64,000 nucleotides of DNA from JAOAGA01 sp964540515 (GTDB lineage Bacteria > CALINM01). The position numbers and the translations under genes were made by a program. This document shows, one piece after another, positions 53,360-61,306 of this stretch (within the stretch, counting starts at the first letter, position 1; every line of letters begins with the position of its first letter). The stretch covers positions 62,001 to 126,000 of the forward strand of contig CAZIMS010000005.1 in NCBI GenBank assembly GCA_964540515.1. Direction: 5' to 3'. The notes under the pieces were generated by a model. The model was not told the origin of the DNA, made no database searches, and saw nothing but the letters and a program-made list of their open reading frames with translations.

Positions 53360-53533
53360 ATGACATTATCCAAAGAATTATTAGAAATTTTAGCTTGTCC
53401 TAAGTGCAAACAAGATATAACTCTTTCAAATGATGAAAGCTGGCTTATCTGTAAAAACTGTAAGCTTAAATATCCCATAGTTGAAGAGATACCGGTTATG
53501 CTTATTGAAGAGGCAAAGCCCTTAGAAGAATAA
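53360..53533 (+). CDS. Trm112/YcaR family small zinc protein
   Basis: This 57-residue protein has the compact pattern ILACPKCKQD, then ICKNCKLKYPIVEEIPVML, the exact layout of Trm112-like proteins (four Cys zinc ribbon and the IPVML motif). In E. coli the homologue ycaR also lies beside lpxK in the msbA-lpxK-ycaR-kdsB group, so the neighbourhood is conserved. It has a strong GGGAGGATGAG ribosome site. In other organisms Trm112 activates methyltransferases; the bacterial role is unclear. Confidence 0.92.
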   Translation: MTLSKELLEILACPKCKQDITLSNDESWLICKNCKLKYPIVEEIPVMLIEEAKPLEE

Positions 53534-53534
53534 C

Positions 53535-53792
53535 ATGTTGAGAAGAATTATTTTTTTAAGATACAGATTTGTTGTTTATGAAACTGAGATAAATTATTTG
53601 GGGATACTTTGTACACAATCTAATGTAAAATTTGGACACAATAATATTAAGACAGGGAAAGATTACAAAGCCTTTCCCTACTATCTATGTAAAGGAAAGT
53701 TTTTTAGCGAATCCAAGCCTATAGAGACAATTACACCAATATTTGTAGATGCCTTTTCAGATTCCTATGTTAAAAAAAAGAGGCAGTATTAA
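53535..53792 (+). CDS. Small hypothetical protein, 85 residues
   Basis: The ORF begins one base after the Trm112-like stop and ends exactly where the glycosyltransferase gene begins, filling the space as a real operon member would. The product (MLRRIIFLRYRFVVYE...) is rich in Tyr, Lys and Phe, has two Cys (ILCTQ, YLCKG), and no signal peptide or recognised motif. Its ribosome site is weak. I cannot assign a function; it could be a small envelope-cluster protein or a decayed gene. Confidence 0.5.
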   Translation: MLRRIIFLRYRFVVYETEINYLGILCTQSNVKFGHNNIKTGKDYKAFPYYLCKGKFFSESKPIETITPIFVDAFSDSYVKKKRQY

Positions 53793-54560
53793 ATGTCTGT
53801 TAAGATTTCGGCTTTTATTATTACCAAAAACGAAGAAAAAAATATTGAGGATTGTTTAATATCTCTAAGCTGGGTTGACGAGATAATTGTTGTTGATGAT
53901 TTTAGCGAAGATAACATTGAAGTACTTTGTAAAAAATATGGGGTTAAATTTTTTAGAAATAAGTTTACAGGTTTTAGAGATCAAAAAAAATATGCTATGG
54001 AACTTACATCAAACGAATGGGTGCTTGAGCTTGATGCCGATGAGAGAGTTTCTGAAGAGATGAAGGAGGCCATAAAAAATCTTAAGCCTCAAGATTTTGA
54101 AAATTTTGATGGTTTTGAGTTTAAGAGAAAAAATTATTTTTGGGGTAGATGGGTAAAACATAGCGGTTTGTATCCAGACTATAAGCTCAGATTATATAAC
54201 AAAAAAAGGGGCAGATGGACTGAACAAAATATTCACGAAAGATTTATTATAAAGGGACTATCTAAAAAGATTGATGCCCCTATTGTTCATTTTCAGACGA
54301 TGGATTTAAAAACGTTTTTTTTAAAAACTATTAGATACAGTTTTTTATCTGCTGAGGAGCTTTATAAGGCAGGAAAAAGGGCAAAATGGCATCATTTCAC
54401 AATCAGACCTATATATACATTTTTATACAAATATTTTATAAGACTTGGCTTTTTAGATGGTATTCAGGGCTTTGTAATATCAGTAATGGGAGCCATTGGT
54501 ACCTTCGCAAAATATATGTTTTTAAAAGAGATGGAGAGGAAGGAGTTTTTAGATGGCTAA
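53793..54560 (+). CDS. Glycosyltransferase family 2, WaaE/KdtX-like (LPS core)
   Basis: The GT2 fold starts ISAFIITKNEEKNIEDCL and continues with VDEIIVVDDFSED and the metal-binding LELDADERVSEEM (DxD-type). The C-terminal part (about 150-255) has WTEQNIHERF, as in WaaE/KdtX core beta-1,4-glucosyltransferases, and a final amphipathic, membrane-near stretch. The length is 255 residues. Position after lpxK and gmhB supports a role in LPS inner-core assembly. The acceptor and sugar are not known. It overlaps the cbiL-like gene by eight bases. Confidence 0.87.
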   Translation: MSVKISAFIITKNEEKNIEDCLISLSWVDEIIVVDDFSEDNIEVLCKKYGVKFFRNKFTGFRDQKKYAMELTSNEWVLELDADERVSEEMKEAIKNLKPQDFENFDGFEFKRKNYFWGRWVKHSGLYPDYKLRLYNKKRGRWTEQNIHERFIIKGLSKKIDAPIVHFQTMDLKTFFLKTIRYSFLSAEELYKAGKRAKWHHFTIRPIYTFLYKYFIRLGFLDGIQGFVISVMGAIGTFAKYMFLKEMERKEFLDG

Positions 54561-55248
54561 GAAGAAGGTAGGAGTTTTTTGGGGTGTATCATTAGGGGTT
54601 GGACATCCTATGAATGTTACTGTTTTTGCCCTAAGGGTTTTAAATAGCCTTTCTTACATATTTGTCCCAAAATCTGATAGAAATAAAGAGAGTCAGGCAC
54701 TTCAAAGAATAAAGAAGATGCCTGTTCAACTGGGAGACAAAGAGGTAATAGAGCTTTATATGCCTATGAAAAAGGAAGGTCTTGAAAGATACTGGCTTGA
54801 GGCAAAAAATAGTGTAAGTAAGGTGCTTCTTAAAGGTTATGATTGTGTCTTTGCAGGAATTGGCGATCTACTTCATTATGGCACATTTTACTATCTTGAG
54901 AGACTCCTTAAAGAAGAAGGCTTTGAGACAATGTATGTGCCTGGGATAACATCTTATCAAGCTCTGGCTTCAAGTATTGGCGAGCCCCTTGTTCAGGGAG
55001 CAGAAAACCTTTTAGTTATTCCTGATGATAATATTGACATAAAAAGTTTATCCGCTATTGATACGATAGTTTTTTTAAAAAAGCCTTCAAATATTAAGCT
55101 TTTTGGCTGTCTTATTAGATCTCACAGGCTTTTTGTTGGAGAAAAAATAGGATTAAAGGGTGAAAAAATTGGAGAGGTTGAGGATGTAGAGAGGGACTTA
55201 AAAAATTTATCCTACTTTTCTTTAATTATAGCAAAAAGGAGAAGATAA
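54553..55248 (+). CDS. Precorrin-2/cobalt-factor-2 C20-methyltransferase-like protein (CbiL/CobI)
   Basis: Tetrapyrrole methylases transfer methyl groups from SAM to corrin intermediates. The C-terminal pattern (MYVPGITSYQALASSIGEPLVQGAENLLVIP, then DTIVFLKKP) matches CbiL/CobI. The SAM loop, normally GPGDPELLT, reads GVGHPMNVT here, losing the usual Asp and Glu. The middle motif, IGDLLHYGTFYYL, matches the usual GDPLLYGT-like site. The length is 231 residues. It lies two bases before cbiF, which supports a cobalamin role; reduced or altered activity is possible. Confidence 0.78.
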   Translation: MAKKKVGVFWGVSLGVGHPMNVTVFALRVLNSLSYIFVPKSDRNKESQALQRIKKMPVQLGDKEVIELYMPMKKEGLERYWLEAKNSVSKVLLKGYDCVFAGIGDLLHYGTFYYLERLLKEEGFETMYVPGITSYQALASSIGEPLVQGAENLLVIPDDNIDIKSLSAIDTIVFLKKPSNIKLFGCLIRSHRLFVGEKIGLKGEKIGEVEDVERDLKNLSYFSLIIAKRRR

Positions 55249-55250
55249 TT

Positions 55251-56021
55251 ATGAGTAAGAAGGGGAAGGTTTTTTTTATAGGAGCAGGACCTGGTGACCC
55301 AGAGCTTATTACCCTTAAAGGCGAGAAAATTCTTAATATCTGTGATGTGGTCATATATGCAGGATCTCTTGTAAACGAAGAGATACTTAATTATTGCAAG
55401 ATGGATTGTCTTAAGTTTAACTCTGCCAATATGACTTTGCAGGATATAATATCTACTATTGAACAGTACGTACAGGAAGGAAAGTTAGTGGTAAGGCTTC
55501 ACACAGGAGATCCTTCCTTGTATGGAGCTATCTTTGAGCAGATGGTTGAGCTTGACGAAAGGGAGATTGACTATGAAGTTGTACCTGGAGTAAGCTCTGC
55601 CTTTGCTGGAGCAGCTCTTTTAAAAAGGGAGTTTACCATACCAGGCGTATCTCAGACCGTTATCTTTACAAGATTTTCAGGTAGAACACCTGTACCAGAA
55701 AAGGAGAGATTAGCTGAGCTTTCAAAACATAAAGCAAGTATGGTTATCTTTCTTTCTGTCGCTATGATTGAAGAGGTAGTTAGGTCACTCAAAAGTGGTT
55801 ATGAAGAAGATACACCTGTAGTAATAGTTTATAGAGCCAGTTGGGAAGATGAGTGGGTAATTAGGGGTACCCTTTCAGATATAGTAGAGAAAGTCAAAGA
55901 AGTGGGGATTAAAAGACAGGCTTTAATATTTGTAGGTGAGTTTTTATCACCTAAGAATTTTGATTACTCTAAGCTATATGATGAGAACTTTGAACATAAC
56001 TATAGAACATTTAAGGAGTAA
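55251..56021 (+). CDS. cbiF: Precorrin-4/cobalt-precorrin-4 C11-methyltransferase
   Basis: CbiF/CobM methylates C11 of the corrin ring. The SAM loop is intact (GAGPGDPELITLKG), followed by YAGSLVNEEIL, RLHTGDPSLYGAI and VPGVSSAFAGAALL, and a C-terminal VGEFL; these are specific for this branch. The length is 256 residues. Other cobalamin genes are not in the window. Its 3' end overlaps the convergent pilus tip gene by 11 bases. The pair cbiL-cbiF closes the long plus-strand cluster. Confidence 0.94.
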   Translation: MSKKGKVFFIGAGPGDPELITLKGEKILNICDVVIYAGSLVNEEILNYCKMDCLKFNSANMTLQDIISTIEQYVQEGKLVVRLHTGDPSLYGAIFEQMVELDEREIDYEVVPGVSSAFAGAALLKREFTIPGVSQTVIFTRFSGRTPVPEKERLAELSKHKASMVIFLSVAMIEEVVRSLKSGYEEDTPVVIVYRASWEDEWVIRGTLSDIVEKVKEVGIKRQALIFVGEFLSPKNFDYSKLYDENFEHNYRTFKE

Positions 56022-56460
56022 TAGTAATAATTAATGAATCGGTATAACTACCAGCTGATACATCCTGACCTGAAAATATTTGACCATAATAGGTATACCG
56101 TTTGTTTTTTCCAATTCTATTAACAATTATAGGAGTAGTGCCATTTGTCCCATCACCCCAGATCGTTGTCATCCCAGCGTCTTGGTAGATATTATAACTT
56201 AAATAATCATTATATATTGTATGTTTCATCCTTCTTGGGTTAATTCCACTATAAATACTTTGACCTATAGAAATAACCACATTTGCATCATTGTTACAGG
56301 TAACATTAATAGTTCCTGTTGAGGTAACATTTATTGTTGATGTAATATCATAGGCACCAAAACTTATATTGGTTGCCGTTACAGTGCATTGGCCGTAGGA
56401 TTTATCAAAATTAAAAAAGATTAGAAAAAAAAGGAAAACAAAACAAATTAAAGTTCTCAT
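56011..56460 (-). CDS. Csu-type pilus tip subunit (spore coat U domain)
   Basis: This 149-residue exported protein has a signal peptide (about 1-23, ending SYG), then the SCPU-domain start QCTVTATNISFGAYD, a second Cys in INVTCNN and the C-terminal strand AGSYTDSLIITITP. As the last gene of the pilus operon (after chaperone and usher), it matches the position of CsuE, the adhesive tip. It is shorter than CsuE, which has two domains, so the assignment as tip rests on gene order. It starts three bases after the usher stop. Confidence 0.83.
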   Translation of the reverse strand: MRTLICFVFLFFLIFFNFDKSYGQCTVTATNISFGAYDITSTINVTSTGTINVTCNNDANVVISIGQSIYSGINPRRMKHTIYNDYLSYNIYQDAGMTTIWGDGTNGTTPIIVNRIGKNKRYTYYGQIFSGQDVSAGSYTDSLIITITP

Positions 56461-56462
56461 CC

Positions 56463-58889
56463 TTACTCCTCATCTATAGTAACTATGATCTCTCCCAGAT
56501 TAATTAATACTTCTTCCTCATCTGGTAGGGTTACCGCAAAGTTAATATTTTTTTCATTTAGCTTAAACTCAAAAGTATATCTACCTGGTTTAACATTTTC
56601 TAAATAAAAGTCTCCTTCTAAGGAGGTAAAGAACTTTCCTTCAGCTTCTTCCTTTATTGTACCAAAGGGGGTTTTGCATAGCTCCTTTTCAGCCATAGAT
56701 TCTCTAAAATCTAAGTTTTTAAAACTAACCTCCTTAAAAGAAAGAGGCTTTAACGTATCTTTCTCGCGGATTTTTATAAGACCCTCGTATCTGTATATTT
56801 TTTTAATGGGGAAATTTATACAGGCTCCATAACGATAGGGAGGGGAGATAGCTATTTTGTCATTCAAAAGGGAGTAACGAAGGGATAATTTTTTTACATC
56901 TAACTGAATAGTATTGTCATTATAGGAGTTTAGGTTTGGGAGGAAGGCGATACCTTCTTTATTTGTTTTGGCAACCTTTTCATTATTAAACAAAATAGGG
57001 ATATCTCTTAGCTTATCTACTTTTATCATTGCAAAGCTATCATCAACAGGTCTTGTAAAGCCTAAATTGCCTCCTATATAAACTATAGCACCTGAGGCAG
57101 AGAGATTGTAAGATTCATTAATCTCACCACCTTCTTCTTGAAAGTTAAAATCCATTGTAAAAATATTATAGGGGCTACGATACTCAATATAAGGACTTGC
57201 AGATTTTATATCTCTTCCCTGTCCTCGCATATTTTCAGCAGATATTCTATATCCAATACCTTCTCCTATTGGAGAGTTTTTTGCTAATTGTATTCTATCA
57301 GAATCAAAAATCTGGGTATCTCGATGGAGGTAAGATAATGAGGTAGACTTATCCATATGGTAGGTTATGCCGAGAAAGGCTTCAAATAGGTCTGTCTTGC
57401 CGATAGTCTTTTTTGTGTTAATATAAATACTCGTGTTCCTAAAGATAGATTTAGAATAGTTTAGGGAGATCTCTTCTTCATCTGAAGTTGCATAGTTTTT
57501 TCTATGAGTTAAGTTAATACCTAATGATCCTATGTATTGAGAGAAATAACCTATATTTCCTTGTATCTCATAATTTTTATTATTTTCTTTATTGTTAAAT
57601 GTTGAAGTTTGGAAGTTTTTTGTTAAATATCTAAAATTTAGTCCATAATAAATCTCTTTTTTTTGATAACTGTAGTTTGTTAAGAAAGCATAATTTATAC
57701 TATTGGGTTTTTCACTTTTATTTAGATAAACTTTGAGGCTAAGTACTCCCAAATTAGCTTTAGAATATGATAGCTCAGGAGAGATGTAAAAGAGGTTACC
57801 ATAATTTTCATAGGAGATACCAAGATTTATTCTTTCAGAATAGCCGTATCTGTGATAAAAATTAATTATTAGGTCTTCGTAGTCATTACTTTTTATACCA
57901 TAGTTTTTTCTTACAAAACCGAGATTATAAGAAAACTCGCTTATCCCTTCTTTTAAAAGCCTATCGGAGAAATAAAAAGGATATATCTCTCTTTCCACCC
58001 TTCCATAGGAGTCTTTAACAATCACTTCAATATTTCTTTGGCCTTGATAATAATAAATATCCCTTAATTCATACTCACCAGCGGGCAAATACTCTTTTTT
58101 TATAGGAACTCCGTCTAAATAAACCTCAAGAAAAGATTTGTTTTTTGCTGCTCCATGAATAGTTAATGTTGGTCTATAAATAAAATAGGGGTCGATTCTG
58201 TAGTTTTTTGAGTAGCTAATACCACCAACATTAATGCCACCAGAAAAGGGGTCAGAGGGAGTAAAAAAATCGCCGACGATTAAACGTGTTAGCTTTTTTC
58301 TGTCATCTTTATATATAGAGGTATTCAATCTTAAAAAATTACTATCTTGATTGTTCCTTTCATAGGATGTTTCTGTTAAAAAAAGAAGATTTTTGAAGTT
58401 CATACCTAACTCATTGGTTAGGTAAAATGCCTGATGCTGAAAATTTTCTCTGCCTGTATAATCAACTCTATAGTTCAAAAAAAGACTTCTTTCATTCTTA
58501 GGATAATAGACCTTCCCCTTTTTTAAGGTATGAAAATCAATAACTTTTTTATCCAATAGTTTTGGGTCTATCTCAATTAATAGAGAAGAAGAGATCTCAA
58601 GAAGCTCTATTTTTTCTAAACCTTTCAAGCTTTTTAGGGAAATATACTCTTCTCCTTCAATATCTTTTTTATCTGCTATTATCTCTCTAAGCCCCAGCTT
58701 TGCTATATCATCCATTTTTATGTAAAAATTTTCTTCTTCTATATAAAATAGAAAATCTCCTTTCTTATCGTTGTTTACGATTAGTTGTAGGTAAAGGGGT
58801 TCTAAAGCAAAAGATTTTTTAATAAAAAAGATGAAGAGTAAGATGAAAAAGAGTAATAATTTAGATAGGGCATTGTTCTTTTTGAACAT
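56463..58889 (-). CDS. Outer-membrane usher, CsuD type
   Basis: The usher is the outer-membrane pore that assembles pilus subunits delivered by the chaperone. A signal peptide (about 1-28) precedes the periplasmic N-terminal domain (LYLQLIVNNDKKGDFLFY). A 24-strand-type barrel follows, with the conserved GGINVGGISYSKNY, VYLDGVPIKKEYLPAGEYELRDI (plug/middle domain) and YRYGACINFPI, and C-terminal domains end the chain. The length is 808 residues. It overlaps the chaperone gene by 29 bases. It belongs to the Csu/archaic sigma clade judging by its SCPU partners. Confidence 0.91.
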   Translation of the reverse strand: MFKKNNALSKLLLFFILLFIFFIKKSFALEPLYLQLIVNNDKKGDFLFYIEEENFYIKMDDIAKLGLREIIADKKDIEGEEYISLKSLKGLEKIELLEISSSLLIEIDPKLLDKKVIDFHTLKKGKVYYPKNERSLFLNYRVDYTGRENFQHQAFYLTNELGMNFKNLLFLTETSYERNNQDSNFLRLNTSIYKDDRKKLTRLIVGDFFTPSDPFSGGINVGGISYSKNYRIDPYFIYRPTLTIHGAAKNKSFLEVYLDGVPIKKEYLPAGEYELRDIYYYQGQRNIEVIVKDSYGRVEREIYPFYFSDRLLKEGISEFSYNLGFVRKNYGIKSNDYEDLIINFYHRYGYSERINLGISYENYGNLFYISPELSYSKANLGVLSLKVYLNKSEKPNSINYAFLTNYSYQKKEIYYGLNFRYLTKNFQTSTFNNKENNKNYEIQGNIGYFSQYIGSLGINLTHRKNYATSDEEEISLNYSKSIFRNTSIYINTKKTIGKTDLFEAFLGITYHMDKSTSLSYLHRDTQIFDSDRIQLAKNSPIGEGIGYRISAENMRGQGRDIKSASPYIEYRSPYNIFTMDFNFQEEGGEINESYNLSASGAIVYIGGNLGFTRPVDDSFAMIKVDKLRDIPILFNNEKVAKTNKEGIAFLPNLNSYNDNTIQLDVKKLSLRYSLLNDKIAISPPYRYGACINFPIKKIYRYEGLIKIREKDTLKPLSFKEVSFKNLDFRESMAEKELCKTPFGTIKEEAEGKFFTSLEGDFYLENVKPGRYTFEFKLNEKNINFAVTLPDEEEVLINLGEIIVTIDEE

Positions 58890-59598
58890 TAATTTCTTCT
58901 CTAAATACTTTTGTTTCAGTATTTAATATAAAGATAAGTTTGTTAATTTTCTTGCAATTTTCAGGACTGACATTAGTGGTAAACTTTTTAATAACATTAG
59001 GGAATATATACCAACCGGCTATCTGACTTTTAAAGATCTCCCTATTTGATTCATCTAAGCCTGTTACATCAATAGTATTAAACCTAAAACTTCTATTGCC
59101 ATAATTGTGTATGTAAAGATTTAGCGTATCCTTTTCAAAAAGAACTTTTTCAATTTTAAAAGATAACTCTTCCTTGTCTGGTTTTATAAAGACAGGGACA
59201 CCAAATCTGATAGCTATAGCAACTACTGTCTGTCCTGCTAACCTTTCTTCAGGAACTTCTTCTATGAAAAGTCTATATGCCTTTTCGTATAGATTTGGAG
59301 TAACCTTTTTTAAACCTACCCTTATAATCCTTGAAGTGCCACCTTCAAGTTTAAAAGATTTAGGGAAGTAGATAAGATCCTGTGAAGATGTATAGTTATC
59401 ATTGCCCTCTTTATCTTGAGTCCATAACATCTCTTTTATGACAAAGTTTATAGGTGTTTTACCTTCATTAGTTACAGTGATTGAAGCAGATTGATTGTCT
59501 CTATCAAGGTCTATCCTAATGGGAGTTACAGAAAACTCACCGGCAAGACAGATTTTCGAAAAAAATAATAAGATTATCAGTATTACTATTTTTCTCAT
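58861..59598 (-). CDS. Periplasmic pilus chaperone, CsuC/PapD family
   Basis: PapD-like chaperones complete pilin folds by donating a beta strand. A signal peptide (about 1-19, ending CLA) is followed by two Ig-like domains. The first has GEFSVTPIRIDLDRDNQSASITVTNEGKTP and the donor-strand region with GGTSRIIRVGLKK; the family signature YRLFIEEVP lies near residue 115. The length is 245 residues. It overlaps the MshEN-fusion gene by four bases and the usher gene by 29, so the three are translationally linked. Confidence 0.92.
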   Translation of the reverse strand: MRKIVILIILLFFSKICLAGEFSVTPIRIDLDRDNQSASITVTNEGKTPINFVIKEMLWTQDKEGNDNYTSSQDLIYFPKSFKLEGGTSRIIRVGLKKVTPNLYEKAYRLFIEEVPEERLAGQTVVAIAIRFGVPVFIKPDKEELSFKIEKVLFEKDTLNLYIHNYGNRSFRFNTIDVTGLDESNREIFKSQIAGWYIFPNVIKKFTTNVSPENCKKINKLIFILNTETKVFREEINVQKEQCPI

Positions 59599-60698
59599 AG
59601 TCCCTCAATGGATATGTTGAAAGGTATCGGGTAAATACCTGGCTTTGTATTGTTACTTAGAATGAACTTAAATCCTAAATTGGAGGTAAATATCCTATTA
59701 ACATCTTTAAGCAAAACAACAGCACCAAACTTGCCTAATGATACCTCCCTATCGTTAATAAAGGCAATGGCAGAATCATAAAATTGGTCATTACTGTAAA
59801 TTTCAAAGGTCATATATATATTGGCTGTATTTGTTCTAATCTCAAATACTGATGCAGACACTACTTCTTTATAACCTCTCTCTATATCTTCTTGAGTTAT
59901 TGTTACAGTAGATTTTTTTTCTAAGACCTTTAACTTTGCATAAGATTTTAGATGGGCAGAAACCAATAACTTTGTTGATGCAGTTGATGGCGCTTTTGAT
60001 AATTCAGAGGCATATAATGTTTCAAAATTTAGAGTTTGTGCTATTGTAAAAAGTCCAGTTAAAGTCGCTAAGATCAACTTTTGCTGAAGTTTTAACCCCT
60101 TTTCAAGCTCCTCATTGTCCAAATATCCTAACTCAACAAGTATCTGACCTATTTTTTTGTCTGGAAAGACCTTTTGAATCTCTAAAGCTTTATCTAATTG
60201 TTTTTTCGTAATGATTTTGTTTTTATATAAAATTTCTCCTAGCTTTAGATTATTTGGTATTGGTTTATCAGACAGTTCTTGAAAAAGTAATGCTAAGTTA
60301 AGATCTGCGGGCTTAATATAACCGAGATTTAATAAAATTTGTCCTAACTTTTCACCAGTTTTTTGTTGTATTTTTAACGCTTCTTCAAGCTGATGTACAG
60401 TAATTTTCTTTGCCTCTATTAATATCTCGCCTAATCTTTTTCTTATACCAGCACAAAGTTTTAGGGCAGCTTTAGGATTTCTCAGCTTATTTTGTATCTC
60501 AAGAGCTATATTTAGCTCTATAGGCTCTATTAGTTTTTCTTCTACTAAGAGCTCTCCAATTTTTTTGTTCTTTTCCTTTTGGATACTTAATAATCTCTGA
60601 ATATCCTTTGAGGATACAAAACCACCTGCAATTAAAAGCTCACCTAATAGGGTACCTGAATGTTTTTCCATAAAATTTAATTTATCAAAATGTTGCAT
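59595..60698 (-). CDS. Fusion of three MshEN (c-di-GMP-binding type) domains, a hydrophobic segment and a pilin-like region
   Basis: The N-terminal 205 residues hold six 24-residue motifs of the form [RKL]-[LI]-G-x-x-L...Q, at 17-40, 46-69, 88-111, 117-140, 152-175 and 182-205. They pair into three domains with 5- or 6-residue spacers. This matches the published MshEN/T2SSE_N pattern that binds c-di-GMP (motif 3 keeps the RLG Arg; the others have Lys or Leu). There is no N-terminal signal peptide. A hydrophobic stretch (about 208-223) is followed by a possible cleavage site (LYA/SE) and a beta-rich C-terminal region (232-367) ending GIYPIPFNISIEGL, like Csu subunits. It takes the place of CsuB in the operon. 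Met10 is an alternative start. Confidence 0.8.
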   Translation of the reverse strand: MQHFDKLNFMEKHSGTLLGELLIAGGFVSSKDIQRLLSIQKEKNKKIGELLVEEKLIEPIELNIALEIQNKLRNPKAALKLCAGIRKRLGEILIEAKKITVHQLEEALKIQQKTGEKLGQILLNLGYIKPADLNLALLFQELSDKPIPNNLKLGEILYKNKIITKKQLDKALEIQKVFPDKKIGQILVELGYLDNEELEKGLKLQQKLILATLTGLFTIAQTLNFETLYASELSKAPSTASTKLLVSAHLKSYAKLKVLEKKSTVTITQEDIERGYKEVVSASVFEIRTNTANIYMTFEIYSNDQFYDSAIAFINDREVSLGKFGAVVLLKDVNRIFTSNLGFKFILSNNTKPGIYPIPFNISIEGL

Positions 60699-60704
60699 AG
60701 AAAA

Positions 60705-60713
60705 ATAGTACCA
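60705..60713 (-). promoter_or_regulatory. Extended -10 directly before the MshEN-fusion gene
   Basis: On the minus strand TGGTACTAT forms an extended -10 (TACTAT at 60710-60705). The expected +1 is base 60698, the first base of the ATG. The possible -35 is poor and no Shine-Dalgarno site is visible. This would be an internal, leaderless promoter. Confidence 0.4.
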
Positions 60714-60738
60714 AAAAAAGCTTAAATATTAAAATAAA

Positions 60739-61242
60739 TTATGGAACTATGGATAATATAACCGTATCAGTGTAGGTACCTGCTATGGCGTTTCCGATAT
60801 CGTTTGCGCTAATTGTAGCGATAATTGTTAGATTTGTATTTGTATTTCTCGGGATTGTGCCGTTATTTGGGGTGTAGTTCATAGTATAGGGAAGAAACTC
60901 TGTTACTACTGTCTGATGACGCATCCTTTTTTGTCCGTTGCCTGTATTATATAAGCCACCATTATCACTTATGGCAAAAGTGGCTAATGGTGTACTTCCT
61001 CCACATCTAAAGGTGATATTTGTGCTAACAGTTGCATTGGATGATGTGGTACCGTCAATATTACCAAAGCTAAGGGTGACATTATTTGAATTAAATCTAC
61101 AGTTATTTTTTGATAAAACTACTCCTGATACAGTTACGTTTCCTAAATCTAAGGAGTAAACCCTGTCTAAATAAAGATTTTGAATTATTAGTAGAGAGAA
61201 GACAATACCTAAATTTAGTGGTTTAAAATATGGCTTTTTCAT
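60739..61242 (-). CDS. Csu-type pilin, spore coat U domain (second subunit)
   Basis: A signal peptide (MKKPYFKPLNLGIVFSLLII...) is followed by a SCPU-type beta-sandwich with NNCRFNSNNVTLSFG, a second Cys in ITFRCGG, KRMRHQ and the C-terminal AGTYTDTVILSIVP. The ATG at 61242 is chosen because an upstream in-frame TTG (61302) would place the terminator hairpin inside the coding region. The chosen start has no clear ribosome site, and a TATAAT lies only four bases before it. The subunit matches the CsuA position in the operon. Confidence 0.85.
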   Translation of the reverse strand: MKKPYFKPLNLGIVFSLLIIQNLYLDRVYSLDLGNVTVSGVVLSKNNCRFNSNNVTLSFGNIDGTTSSNATVSTNITFRCGGSTPLATFAISDNGGLYNTGNGQKRMRHQTVVTEFLPYTMNYTPNNGTIPRNTNTNLTIIATISANDIGNAIAGTYTDTVILSIVP

Positions 61243-61252
61243 CGTGATTATA

Positions 61253-61288
61253 GAAAAAAAGGTGGGATGGGTTCCCACCTCTTTTTTT
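61253..61288 (-). terminator. Terminator between first pilin and the rest of the pilus operon
   Basis: AGGTGGGA (61260-61267) and TCCCACCT (61273-61280) form an 8-bp stem with a 5-base loop. An A-run on the left gives a T-tract for minus-strand transcription, and a T-run on the right also makes it work on the plus strand. It lies about 19 bases after the first pilin stop. Confidence 0.85.
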
Positions 61289-61306
61289 GAAGAATACTTC
61301 AACTAA

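Noticed and set aside
61243..61302. Longer second pilin starting at TTG 61302
   Set aside because: It would put the terminator hairpin in the coding sequence and place 20 polar residues before a clear signal peptide.
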